Assembly (NCBI GenBank): GCA_032207245.1
Contig: CM063501.1
Location: 53,331,893 to 53,395,892, forward strand
From: Pardosa pseudoannulata
Taxonomy: Eukaryota > Arthropoda > Arachnida > Araneae > Lycosidae
DNA length: 64,000 nt
Reading direction: 5' to 3'
The notes below the pieces were generated by a model. That model saw only the letters and a program-made list of their open reading frames with translations. It had not been told where the DNA came from and ran no database searches. Below are positions 36,195-46,436 of the stretch, piece after piece. Numbering within the stretch: the stretch's first letter is position 1; each line of letters starts with the position of its first letter. The position numbers were made by a program, and so were the translations under genes.

Positions 36195-38225
36195 CATATT
36201 AGTTTGTTGCATATATCTCATAACCATGAAAAGTAGTATAGGACTTTTTAATCTATTAATTAACTTATAATACTATGTAAAATTAATCCATTATAAAACT
36301 GATGTAAATAAAATGCAATATATAAAGACTTTTGTATTTCTCATACGAATCTGTTTCTATTCAATTTCAATATTTAATACAAAAATCTTTGCACTTTAAA
36401 CTTAAAAATTTCAGTGATTAAGAGCATCCTTAATCTAAAATCTGCTTTCGCTAATTAACAAAAATAGTTAATAAACACTTTAATTAATCCAATTAATTTT
36501 CACAGTAGAGGGGAAAATTATAAAATAAGAAGTGAGAATTGTTCATTATTAGCTCATCTGTATGTAACAACTAACTTACAACAGTCAAATTTCTATAGTG
36601 ATTAGAAGCAAAAGACTTACGACACTCTAATCCAGGAAGTACGCTTACGAATTTTAACTATGTTACACCACATAAAAATATTATTTTTCACTTTCCCCCA
36701 AACTCTTAATACTTTCATGATTAAGATCTCAAGTTAATTTATTAATTAACTTATAATGCTATGTAAACTTAATCCATTATAAAACTGATGTAAATAAGAT
36801 GCAATATATAAAAACTTTTGTATTTCTCATACGAATCTGTTTCTATTCAATTTCAGTTCTTAATACAAAAACCTTTACACTTTAAACTTAAATATTTCAG
36901 TGATTAAGAACATCCTTAATCTGAATTTTGCTTTCGCTAACTAACCAAAATAGTTAATAAACCCTTTAATGAATCCATAGGGTAACATGTTTTCTCAAAA
37001 GAGGTGCAAATTGTAAAGTAGGAAGTGAGAAATTTTCATTGTTACCTCATCTGTATGTAACAACTAACGTACAACAGTCGAATTTCTATAGTGATTAGAA
37101 GCAAAATACTTACGACACTCTAATCCAGTAAGTACGCTTGCGAATTGTAACTATGTTACACCACATGCAAATAGTATTGTTCACTTTCTCCAAAATTATT
37201 AATCCTTTCATGATTAAGATTTCAAGTTAATTTATTAATTAACTTATAATACTATGTAAACTTAATCCATTATAAAACTGATGTAAGTAAGATTCAATAT
37301 ATAAAGTCTTTTGTATTTCTCATACGAATCACTTTCTATTCAATTTCAGTACTTAATACAAAAATCTTTGCACTTTAAACTTAAATATTTCAGTGATTAA
37401 GAACATCCTTAATCTGAATTCTTCTTTCACTAATTAACCAAAAAACTTAATAAACCCTCTAATTAATCCATAGAATAACATGTTTTCTCAGAAGAGGTGC
37501 AAATTGTAAAGTAAGAAGTGAGAAATTTTCATTGTTAGCTCATCTGTATGTAACACCTAATGTACAACAGTCGAATTTCTATAGTGATTAGAAGCAAAAG
37601 ACTTACGACACTCTAATCCAGGAAGTGCGCTTACGAATTGTAACTATGTTACACCACATGAAAATATTATTGTTCACTTTCCCCAAAAATCTTAATCCTT
37701 CCCAAAAATCTTAATCCTTTCATGATTAAGATTTCAAGTTAATTTATTAATTAACTTGTAATACTATGTAAACTTAATCCATTATAAAATTGATATAAAT
37801 AAGATGCAATATATAAAGACTTTTGTATTTCTCATACGAATCTTTTTCTATTCAATTTCAGTACTTAATACAAAAATCTTTGCACTTTAAACTTAAATAT
37901 TTCAGTGATTAAGAACATCCTTAATCTGAATTTTGCTTTCGCTAATTAACCAAAATAGTTAATAAACCCTCTAATGAATCCATAGGGTAACATGATTTCT
38001 TAGTGGAGAAGCAAATTGTAAAGTAGGAAGTGAGAAATTTTCATTGTTAGCTCATCTGTATGTAACACCTAACGTACAACAGTCGAATTTCTATAGTGAT
38101 TAGAAGCAAAAGATTTACGACACTCTAATCCAGGAAGTACGCATGCGAATTGTAACTATGTTACACCACATGAAAATATTATTGTTCACTTTCCCTAAAA
38201 ATCTTAATCCTTTCATGAATCTTAA
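36195..38225. repeat. Tandem array B, units of about 490-510 bp
   Basis: ATTAATTAACTT recurs at 36255, 36741, 37234 and 37746 (spacings 486, 493 and 512). Each unit combines the core shared with array A with a different partner. That partner includes AAGTGAGAAATTTTCATTG, GCTCATCTGTATGTAAC, CGACACTCTAATCCAGGAAG and TGTTACACCACATG. Units are closely similar, so the array is younger or better homogenised than array A. Confidence 0.9.
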
Positions 38226-38789
38226 TAAATTATTACTGTAGAAGAATGGATGTAGGTGATACTATATTCTGAAAAGAGGGAGAAAATATTCATTTTCCTG
38301 AAGTGATCAACCATCTGATATTTAGAACGTGGCATGATTTTCAACCTACGAATGAAAGTCAAAGGTTTTTCTAGAAATAACCTGAACACCATAATACCCT
38401 AAAAAATACATGGAACACACCCACAACCTCTCATCATACGCATAAAAGGTGAAATAATGAGTTGTACAACAGCGCTTATTTCACTTTTTGAGAATCTTTA
38501 TCTCAGAGATTAAAAGACAACAGATTGTATGGGGATAACTAAAACAGAGGAAAGAAATCGAAAAACTATGTGTGTAGGATGGTTAAAATCCCTATAATAG
38601 CTTCCTCAACAATAGGTTTGGTGCTTTAAACACCACTTTTAAGAACGACTTGAATAGACGCTTACGGCTGAAAGGCTTTTAAAATAAAGAGACATGCCTT
38701 TAACACTTAAAAAGATTACTACACATTTGACCTGAAATTTTACTCGGATAAAAAAATTCAACAACATTCTTGTTCCTTTTTATATTTCA
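38226..38789. other. Unique sequence between arrays
   Basis: No frames above background. Composition is a little less AT-rich than in the arrays. Confidence 0.4.
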
Positions 38790-39350
38790 CTCTATTCTTA
38801 TAGAATAGTTTAATTTCAGATACTTCATTCTAACAGATCAGTCTGTATTATATGCTTATATATTTTATGTCTATCATATTTTAGTCTGCAGGTGTAAGTA
38901 ATAAATATTAAGAATATTAACAATAAAGATTTAATATGAATGACAAATTTAAAAAATTATGAAGAAAAAGACTATTTTTTATTTTATATTATATAAAGAA
39001 TAAAAGATTAACAGTTTAAAAACTGTGATTCATTATTAAAAGTTTATACCTTTAAATGGAATTCAAAATAATGAACTTCAGATACTTCATTCTAAACGAT
39101 CAGTCTGTATTATATGTTTGTATATTTTATGTCATATTTCAGTCTGAAGGTGTAAATAAAAAATTACCATATTAACAATAAAGATTTAATATGAATGACA
39201 AATTAAAAAAAATTTAAAGGAAAAGGCTATTTTTTTATTTTATATTACATAAAGTATGGAAGATTAACAGTTCAAAAACTATGATTCATTATTAAAAGTT
39301 TATACCTTTAAAGGAATTCAATATAATGAAGTATCAAATATTAAAAAATC
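38790..39350. repeat. Two-copy tandem duplication, period about 262 bp
   Basis: TACTTCATTCTAA, CGATCAGTCTGTATTATATG and ACAATAAAGATTTAATATGA occur at 38821 onward and again at 39083 onward. The second copy ends at about 39340. Confidence 0.85.
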
Positions 39351-39370
39351 AAAACATGAAGTGTTAATAT

Positions 39371-39711
39371 TGCCGCATAAAAAAGTTTAGTCAATGAGCT
39401 CAGTAGCCGAATGGTCAAAGCAAGCGATCCAGACCCAAAGATTGTGGGTTCGATGCTTGCTATGGCAGTTTACCCAAAGTACGGATTTTTAATTTAAAAA
39501 TGTTGTTTATTGTTTCCTTATGTTCTTGAATATTCTAGATTTTTCTTTAATATGTAAATTAGTTATTTCTCGAATATTCTGTTCGGGTATAAAAGCTGAT
39601 ACCCACTAGTTGTAGGCAACTTCCCAATCTTGTAAAGTTGCGAGTTCCTACTTAGCTTTAATAAATTCTTCTCCTAAGTTAAACGGTGTGTTCATTCGAA
39701 TCTTCGTGACA
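39371..39711 (+). mobile_element. LTR-like module of the second family, plus orientation
   Basis: Starts TGCCGCATAAA at 39371 and ends CGTGACA at 39711, with ATAT at 39367-39370 and 39712-39715. Boxes in order: A-box-like TAGCCGAATGG (39404-39414), B-box-like GGTTCGATGC (39447-39456), GAATATTC motifs, TATAAAAG (39588-39595) and AATAAA (39660-39665). The tRNA-like part cannot be a working tRNA gene, because the segments flanking the boxes do not form an acceptor stem. It is the inverted counterpart of 33069-33410. Confidence 0.7.
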
Positions 39712-39715
39712 ATAT

Positions 39716-40273
39716 CATGACGATTAAATTTTTCGACTTTTGTAAACACTTTGTTATACCTAGCTTCAAATTCAACAATTTTTTTGGTCAAAGCTTACTT
39801 ATTGAATGCTTACTAAGGATTTTCATATGTTTCTGTTTTTTAATTATTTATATTTTTATAAAACTTACACTAGTAAAAGGAATAATGCCTGTGATATGAG
39901 TATCTACTAGGCATAGTTCTTATAAACCCATTTAAATATTTATCTATTTTTATTTCTATTAAATACTCACTTATATTAAAAAGGGACTGGTGTAATGTGT
40001 AAATAAAAGCACATTTATAAAATGAAATAGTGTACATCATAGAAAACTTAATGAGTCCTTTATTTGCATTTAAAGTCTTTAGTCCTCCTGGTTCTTCGCT
40101 CAAAGTGAAGCTATAAATTACCCTTAGCTATGGACCAGTTGCAAATTGTGACGGGGTATGTTGCACCTGGTGTAATCTTTTCCTACATCGGAGTTAAGTA
40201 ACAACAACAGTTTTATTTAATGCAACAATAAAACTGAAACAAAGTATTTCATAGGTGTGACATTAAATAATGG
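39716..40273. other. AT-rich spacer before the 186-bp array
   Basis: A 77-codon minus-strand frame (40103-39870) has no recognised domain. A GC-richer patch (TTGTGACGGGGTATGTTGCAC) lies at about 40147-40167. Confidence 0.4.
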
Positions 40274-40419
40274 CTTTAAAGGAGTAAAGTGACTGGACTG
40301 AAATAAATAATTCTAGAATCAATAATAGCTATTTCCTCCTTATTGGTATTCAAACATTTAGTAACAGGAGATACAATGTCATTGGGTGCAGTGAAGCATT
40401 ACATACTAAATGAACTTAC

Positions 40420-40483
40420 CTCAATCATACACATTATAAAAATTCCAAGATTGACAAACCTTTAAAAGAGTAAATTGACTGGA
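40420..40483 (-). other. Exon-like segment E1
   Basis: Acceptor TTTGTTTCAG and donor GAG|GTAAGTTC are intact. It is 64 bases long, having lost one base in the middle relative to the others, so its frame differs. Confidence 0.35.
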
Positions 40484-40604
40484 CTGAAACAAATAATTCT
40501 AGAATCAGTAATAACTATTCCTCCTTACTGGTATTCAAACATTTAGTAACAGTCGATACAATGCCATCGGGTGCAGTGCAGCATTTCATTCTAAATGAAC
40601 TTAC

Positions 40605-40669
40605 CTCAATGATACAGAGTATAAAAATTTCAAGATCGCCAGACCCTTTAAAATAGTAAATCGACTGGG
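40605..40669 (-). other. Exon-like segment E2
   Basis: 65 bases between TTTATTTCAG and GTAAGTTC. The frame after the first two bases is open and reads Q-S-I-Y-Y-F-K-G-S-G-D-L-E-I-F-I-L. Confidence 0.35.
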
Positions 40670-40791
40670 CTGAAATAAATAATTCTAGAATTAATAATAG
40701 CTATTTTCTCCTTATTGGTATTCAAACATTTAGCAACAGGCGATACAATGCCATCGGGTGCAGTGAAGAATTCCATACTAAATGAACTTAC

Positions 40792-40856
40792 CTCAATGAT
40801 ACAGAGTATAAAAATTTCAACATCGCCAGACCATTTAAAGGAGTAAAGTGACTGGA
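40792..40856 (-). other. Exon-like segment E3
   Basis: 65 bases, open in the same frame: Q-S-L-Y-S-F-K-W-S-G-D-V-E-I-F-I-L. It lies inside the 114-codon minus-strand frame. Confidence 0.35.
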
Positions 40857-40977
40857 CTGAAATAAATATTTTTAAACCAATAATAGCTATTTCCTCCCTA
40901 TTGGAATTCAAACATTTAGTAACAGGAGATACAATGCCATCGAGTACAGTGCAGCATTTTTTACTAAATGAACTTAC

Positions 40978-41042
40978 CTCAATGATACACATTATAAAAA
41001 TTTCAAGATCACCAGACCCTTTAAAGGAGTAAATCTACTGGG
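40978..41042 (-). other. Exon-like segment E4
   Basis: 65 bases with splice-type borders, but the second full codon is TAG, so this copy could not contribute to the shared frame. Confidence 0.3.
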
Positions 41043-41163
41043 CTGATTAAATAATTCTAGAACCAATAACAGCTATCTCCTCCTTACAGATATTCAAACA
41101 TTTAGTAACAGGCGATACAATGCCATCGGGTGCAGTGCAGCATTTCATACTAAATGAACTTAC

Positions 41164-41228
41164 TTCAATGATACAGATTATAAAAATTTCAAGATCGCCA
41201 GACACTTTAAAGGAGTAAATTGAGGGGG
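41164..41228 (-). other. Exon-like segment E5
   Basis: 65 bases, open. The acceptor is TTATTTATTTTAG and the donor is GAA|GTAAGTTC, the only change at a donor in the array. Confidence 0.35.
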
Positions 41229-41350
41229 CTAAAATAAATAATTCTAGAATCAATAATAGCTATTTCCTCCTTATTGGTATTCAAACATTTAGCAACAGGC
41301 GATACAATGCCATCGGGTACAGTGAAGCATTTCATACTAAATGAACTTAC

Positions 41351-41399
41351 CTCAATGATACAGAGTATAAAAATTTCAAGATCGCCAGACCCTTTTTAT
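41351..41399 (-). other. Truncated exon-like segment E6 at the array junction
   Basis: The donor side is intact, but the acceptor side is replaced at about 41391-41405 by sequence of the neighbouring array. A new AG (TTTCTACCAG) would give only 49 bases, with a TAA in the shared frame. Confidence 0.3.
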
Positions 41400-41404
41400 C
41401 TGGT

Positions 41405-41645
41405 AGAAACCAACAAAAATGATGAATGGATTTCACTTAACATTCACAGCTGACAAAGACAAATCAGTTTATGGGGAGTCTTTGATAACACTACATGTCT
41501 TTTTCTGCAACTTTGTAGAGACGTTTAAATCACCGTCCGTGTCTATTTATTATATTTTATTTTTTCAATTTCATACTTTTGACTTACAGCAATCGGAAGT
41601 ATAACCGCAAAGTAAAACCAAAGTAAAGATGGATAATCTTGAATA
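41405..41645 (+). repeat. Diverged leading unit of the 247-bp family, with open frame
   Basis: Resembles units of the array at 42085-44250 (GTAGAAACCAA, AAAATGATGAATGGATTTC and CACTTAACATTCAC). Unlike them it keeps an open plus-strand frame (41419-41604) reading N-G-F-H-L-T-F-T-A-D-K-D-K-S-V-Y-G-E-S-L. In the array units the same frame is broken. A strong acceptor-like sequence (a T-rich tract ending GACTTACAG) lies at about 41560-41590. It may be a remnant of the coding or exon sequence from which the satellite arose. I cannot name the protein. Confidence 0.4.
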
Positions 41646-42084
41646 CATAATGTTAAACCATAAATTATTAAAACGAAGTGGGAGATTTTTGAACAAGGTC
41701 TACATCGTAGAAACATAAAGATAGATGACTTTCTTAAAGATCAAGTTTACTCTGATAATATTAACTATGTTAAAGCAGCTGGTTGAGTCTATCTTAGATT
41801 ATTGTTGGACTCGATTTTAGCCAACCAAATACCTACACTTTGCTTGGATGAAGAAAACTAAACTAATTTCTTGTGATGCTGTCTTATATTTAGATTAGAT
41901 TGTTCGATGCTGACTAAGAAAAAATTTCTTAGCGTTATTAATGTTTGAACTATGTATTTAATTCATATTTACGAATTAGATGATTACTAAAGAGATGTAA
42001 AATTAGTGTATAAAATTATTTTAATGTTGGTACTTTAATTCTAATTAAATTTAAACACTATTTCAGTTACAATTGCCTTTGAGG
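41646..42084. other. Possible decayed coding sequence and left flank of array
   Basis: About 41690-41785 reads H-R-R-N-I-K-I-D-D-F-L-K-D-Q-V-Y in one frame, ending in TGA. Parts (GTAGAAAC and AGCCAACCAAATAC) recur in the right flank at about 44395-44525, so the flanks of the array look like old duplicates of each other. Confidence 0.3.
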
Positions 42085-44250
42085 TTGTGAATCATTTCAT
42101 GATAATAATGTCATAATATTTAAAATTTAACAAATCACCAGGCTGAAAAACCAAACAAAAATGATGAATGATGAAACTTAACATCCATGCCACAAAATAA
42201 AGGGTTATTGTATGGGGATTCTTAAAATTACTCTTTCTTTTCTGAAACGTTGTATATACGTTAAATTATTATTGGGACTACTATTCTACCGAAAATTCAA
42301 ACAATTTATCAGTTACAGTTGTTACTAAGTATTCTAAATTATTTCATATTAATAATATTATAATATCTAAAATTTAGCGATGACCAGGCTTGAAGAAACC
42401 AAACAAAAATGATGAAAGTTTCCCACTTAACATTCACGCCACATAATAAAAGGTCATTGTATACTGAGTCTTAATATTACTCTTTCTTTTCTGAAACGTT
42501 GTGTAGAGGTTAAATTATTATTGGGACTATTATTCTACCAAAAATTGAAAACAATTTATTAGTTACAGTAGTCATTAAGTATTCTAAATTATTTCATATT
42601 AATAATATCATAATATCTAAAAAAAATCACCAGGCTGAAAAAACAAACAAAAATGATGAATGGATTCCACTTAACATCCATGCCACACAATAAAAGGTCA
42701 TTGTATGTTGAGTCTTAATATTACTCTTTCTTTTCTGAAACGTTGTATATTTATTAAATTATTATTGGGACTATTCTTTCCCGAAAATTCAAACAATTTA
42801 TCAGTTACAGTTGTCATTACATATTTCTAAATTATTTCCTATTAAAATCATATTATCTAAAAATTAGCCATCACCAGACTTGTAGAAACCAAGCAAAAAT
42901 GATGGATGGTTTCCACTTAACATCCACGTCACACAATAAAAGGTCGTATGTTGAGTCGTAATATTACTCTTTCTTTTCTGAAACGTTGTATAGATGTTAA
43001 ATTATTATTGGGACTATTATTCTACCAAAAATTGAAAACATTTATCAGTTACAGTTGTCATTAAGTATTCTAAATTATTTCATATTAATAATATCATAAT
43101 ATCTAAATATTAGCCATCACCAGGCTTGTAGAAACCAAACAAAAATGATGAATGGTTTTCACTTAACATCCACGCCACACAATAAAAGGTCATTGCATGT
43201 TGAGTCTTAATATTACTCTTTCTTTTCTGAAACGTTGTATATACGTTAAATTATTATTGGGACTAGTATTCTACCGAAAATTCAAACAATTTATCAGTTA
43301 CAGTTGTCATTACGTATTCTAAATTATATCATATTAATAATATCATAATATCTAAAATTTAGCAATGACCAGGCTTGTAGAAAAACCAAACAAAAATGAT
43401 GAATGTTTCCCACTTAACATCCACGCCACATAATAAAAGGTCATTGTATACTGAGTCTTAATATTACTCTTTCTTTTCTGAAACGTTGTGTAGAGGTTAA
43501 ATTATTATTGGGACTATTATTCTACCAAAAATTGAAAACATTTATCAGTTACAGTTGTCATTAAGTATTCTAAATTATTTCCTATTAATAATATCATAAT
43601 ATCTAAAAATTAGCCATCACCAGGCTTGTAGAAACCAAAAAAATGATGAATGGTTTTCACTTAACATCCACGTCACACAATAAAAGGTCGTATGTTGAGT
43701 CGTAATGTTACTCTTTCTTTTCTGAAACGTTGTATAGACTTTAAATTATTATTGGGACTATTATTCTACCAAAAATTCAAACAATTTATAATTTACAGTT
43801 GTCATTACGTATTCTAAATTATTTCATATTATTAATATTATAATATCTAAAAATTAGCCATCACCAGGCTTGTAGAAACCAAGCAAAAATGATGAATGGT
43901 TTTCACTTAACACCCAAGCCACACAATAAAAGGTCATTGTATGCTAAGTCTTAATATTACTCTTTCTTTTCTGAAACGTTGTATTGATAATAAATTATTA
44001 TTGGGACGATTATTCTACCAAAAAATCAAACAATTTATCAGTTACAGTTGTCATGACGTATATCTAAATTATTTCATATTAATAATATCATAATTATAAA
44101 AATTAACAATCACTAGTCTTTTAGAAACCAAACAAAAATGATGAATGGTTTACACTTAACATCCACACCACACAATAACAGGTAATTGCATGGTGAGTCT
44201 TCAAAAATTACTCTTTCTTTTCTCAAACTTTGTATATACGCTAAAATAGG
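42085..44250. repeat. Tandem array, nine units of about 247 bp
   Basis: ATGATGAATG or a close variant recurs at 42161, 42409, 42653, 42899, 43145, 43396, 43643, 43889 and 44138. Spacings are 244-251 bp. Other landmarks in each unit are CACTCTTAACATCCACGCC-like sequence, ACTCTTTCTTTTCTGAAACG, TTAAATTATTATTGGGAC and TTATCAGTTACAGTTGTCAT. The end units are most diverged. Confidence 0.93.
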
Positions 44251-46436
44251 TCAAAGAAAATTTATAAAATTTAATTATACAAGTGCTGTACATTTTAATG
44301 GAGACAAGTAAGAAACAATAAGGTTAAATCAGAGGTAAAAAAGATGCTCTTGAGTAAAATTTAAATTATCAAATATTTAAATAAGGCAGTCTTCATAGTA
44401 GAAACGAACCGTTAGAAGACAATAAGGTAAACCTTATGTGGAAGATATTATTTATTGTTCAAAAGTAGTGGGTGAGTACTCTTGAATCTGTTTTTGTCAG
44501 AAAAAATATCAGCCAACCAAATACTCGAATTTTGATTATGGGATCAGTGGTAAGAGGCAAAAAAATTAACGAAAATTTTTCTGCATGATATCTTTTTTTC
44601 TAGATTTGTAAGTTTTAAACAGGAATGAAAACTTGGTTTAAATAACATCGTGCCCTTCGTATTTCATGCCATTCATCAGTGAAGTAACTTTATATTAATT
44701 AGTACTGTCTGATTAGAATTATTTCATGCACGTTGTAATTCTATTTATTACATCAATTGTAAGGCATAGATTTAGGAAAATATTTTGTGTAAACAAAAAA
44801 GTGTAAATTTTACATGAGCTATTTGCACCTAAGAACGCTTTTCACAATTTATTACAGTAATATGTGTTTGTATATCTAATAGAATTACTGTAAAAATATT
44901 CGTTAGACAGAAATTTTTAAATCTTTTTTTAAAGATGAATTACTTTATTAAAACAATTTTGTATGCTTTTATAATTTTTACTTACATCTGTCTCAAAATC
45001 CAAAACAACAAAAATTTAAAAAGTTCGAAATGTTCCAATACTAAAATTTTTACATATTTTAATTTAATATACCTATATTAAATTAAAATATTATTATGAT
45101 TAATTATATTAAAATGAAAAATTAACTGAATTTTTTATATATTATCCATTTTTTACAAATTTTTATAAATTGTATATTTAAAATATTCCTAGACTGTAAT
45201 ATTTTCTTTTTAATAAAATTAGAAATTACGGATTCGATAACAAATATAAGAAAATAATTTTTAAGAAAAATATTATTAAGAGGGAAAAATATTAGCGGAT
45301 TATTTTGCATAACATATCTTTTAAAGGTACAATAAATTTTCAATTACCTAAAATTTGGGTGAAAATTTAACATTTCACTTAATTATGAATTATTGCTAAA
45401 AATTAGAAGTAAAATGTTTATCTAGTATTCATCCTCCAACAATAAACATAATTGTTTTCTCAATAATTTTTACAAAAAGCAACTTCAAACGGTTTATCAA
45501 ACAATTTTTCTTACTTTATAAATATTTCGAGCAAACCAACTGCGTTCCTAATTGTCTGTGATCTGTGTTCGAAATTTGTGGATTGTTGAGCCTATAGTAT
45601 AAAACATAACAAATTTAGTTTAAAATAACTTGAAAAAAATATATGAATTCTGTACTCAAGAGAACTGTTATAAACATATTAAAGTTGAAAATTGAATATC
45701 TTCCCTACTATTGTTTTTATTTAATACTAATTATAAAAACTCATCCATCTAAAATCCAAGTTTTCATTCAAGACCAAAAAGATACCCTATGAATAAAAAT
45801 AACATTTTTCTTGTATAAAAGATGCAAACTTTGGGTATTTTAAATTAATCTAATTTTGAAAAGATAGCAGTTAATAACTTAAAAAGGAACAAATATTTAA
45901 GCTTGAAAATTTTACCACTTTTACATACATATACTATTTGTAACATGCAATCTAACGAAACATATTGAATAAATCCAAAATAAATTAGTTTTGAAAGAAG
46001 ACTGTTGATTTAATGATTTGTTTTTATGTTGTATTCATGGTTAGACAGATAATAATATTTTTTAAACAGATCTAATTCGCTTTAATTCCAATGTAACGCA
46101 TGTTTTGAATAAAACTTTATTCAACAACATAGTTTACTTAGCTGTAAAAGCCGAATTTTGTGAGTCTAAAAAATATGTGACCAAATGTTTGCAAAAGGCG
46201 TTTGCTTGAGTTTTGAAACTATGTTAAGATTACTCTGAGTTCTGAAGAATTTTCCTCTTCATGCCTCTTCAAACATTCATAGAAAAAAAAACCTGTCAAT
46301 GGACTTAAAGAAAACTTATCTCAAAAATTAAAGTGTGCTGCAAGTTCACATGAAATTATTATGACAGCTCGATTAGTCAAAATCTTTATTATCTTTAGTT
46401 AATATATTCATTAACCATTATTGAAGAATACTCTAC
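44251..46436. other. AT-rich DNA, no gene seen
   Basis: The first about 280 bp are a diverged counterpart of 41646-41850. The remainder is low-complexity AT-rich sequence; frames such as 45343-45122 minus are lysine, isoleucine and phenylalanine runs. Confidence 0.5.

Larger units (their letters stand above)
40274..41399 (-). repeat. 186-187 bp tandem array carrying repeated exon-like segments
   Basis: Six units start at 40274, 40460, 40646, 40833, 41019 and 41205. The spacing is 186 or 187 bp, and 186 is 62 codons. On the minus strand units carry a 3' splice-site pattern (pyrimidine-rich TTATTTATTTCAG or close variants). About 65 bases further on is a 5' splice-site pattern (GAG or GAA followed by GTAAGTTC, invariant in all six). 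A branch-like TTACTAAATG lies in the about 121-base interval between one donor and the next acceptor. Long minus-strand frames (40992-40648 and 41253-41047) pass through whole units, translating both the exon-like part and the interval. I do not recognise the protein. Similarity outside the exon-like part is just as high, so selection on coding is not shown. Confidence 0.85.

Noticed and set aside
33636..38225. A possible CRISPR-like or other regularly spaced array.
   Set aside because: The repeats are long (about 490-560 bp), directly adjacent and without unique spacers; this is eukaryotic satellite DNA.
39404..39460. A tRNA-Leu/Ser-like gene with A and B boxes.
   Set aside because: The flanking bases do not form an acceptor stem and the same layout recurs inside longer repeats, so it is a tRNA-like promoter module rather than a tRNA gene.
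45122..45343. A 73-codon minus-strand frame.
   Set aside because: Composition is almost entirely lysine, isoleucine, phenylalanine and asparagine, as expected from A/T-rich non-coding DNA.
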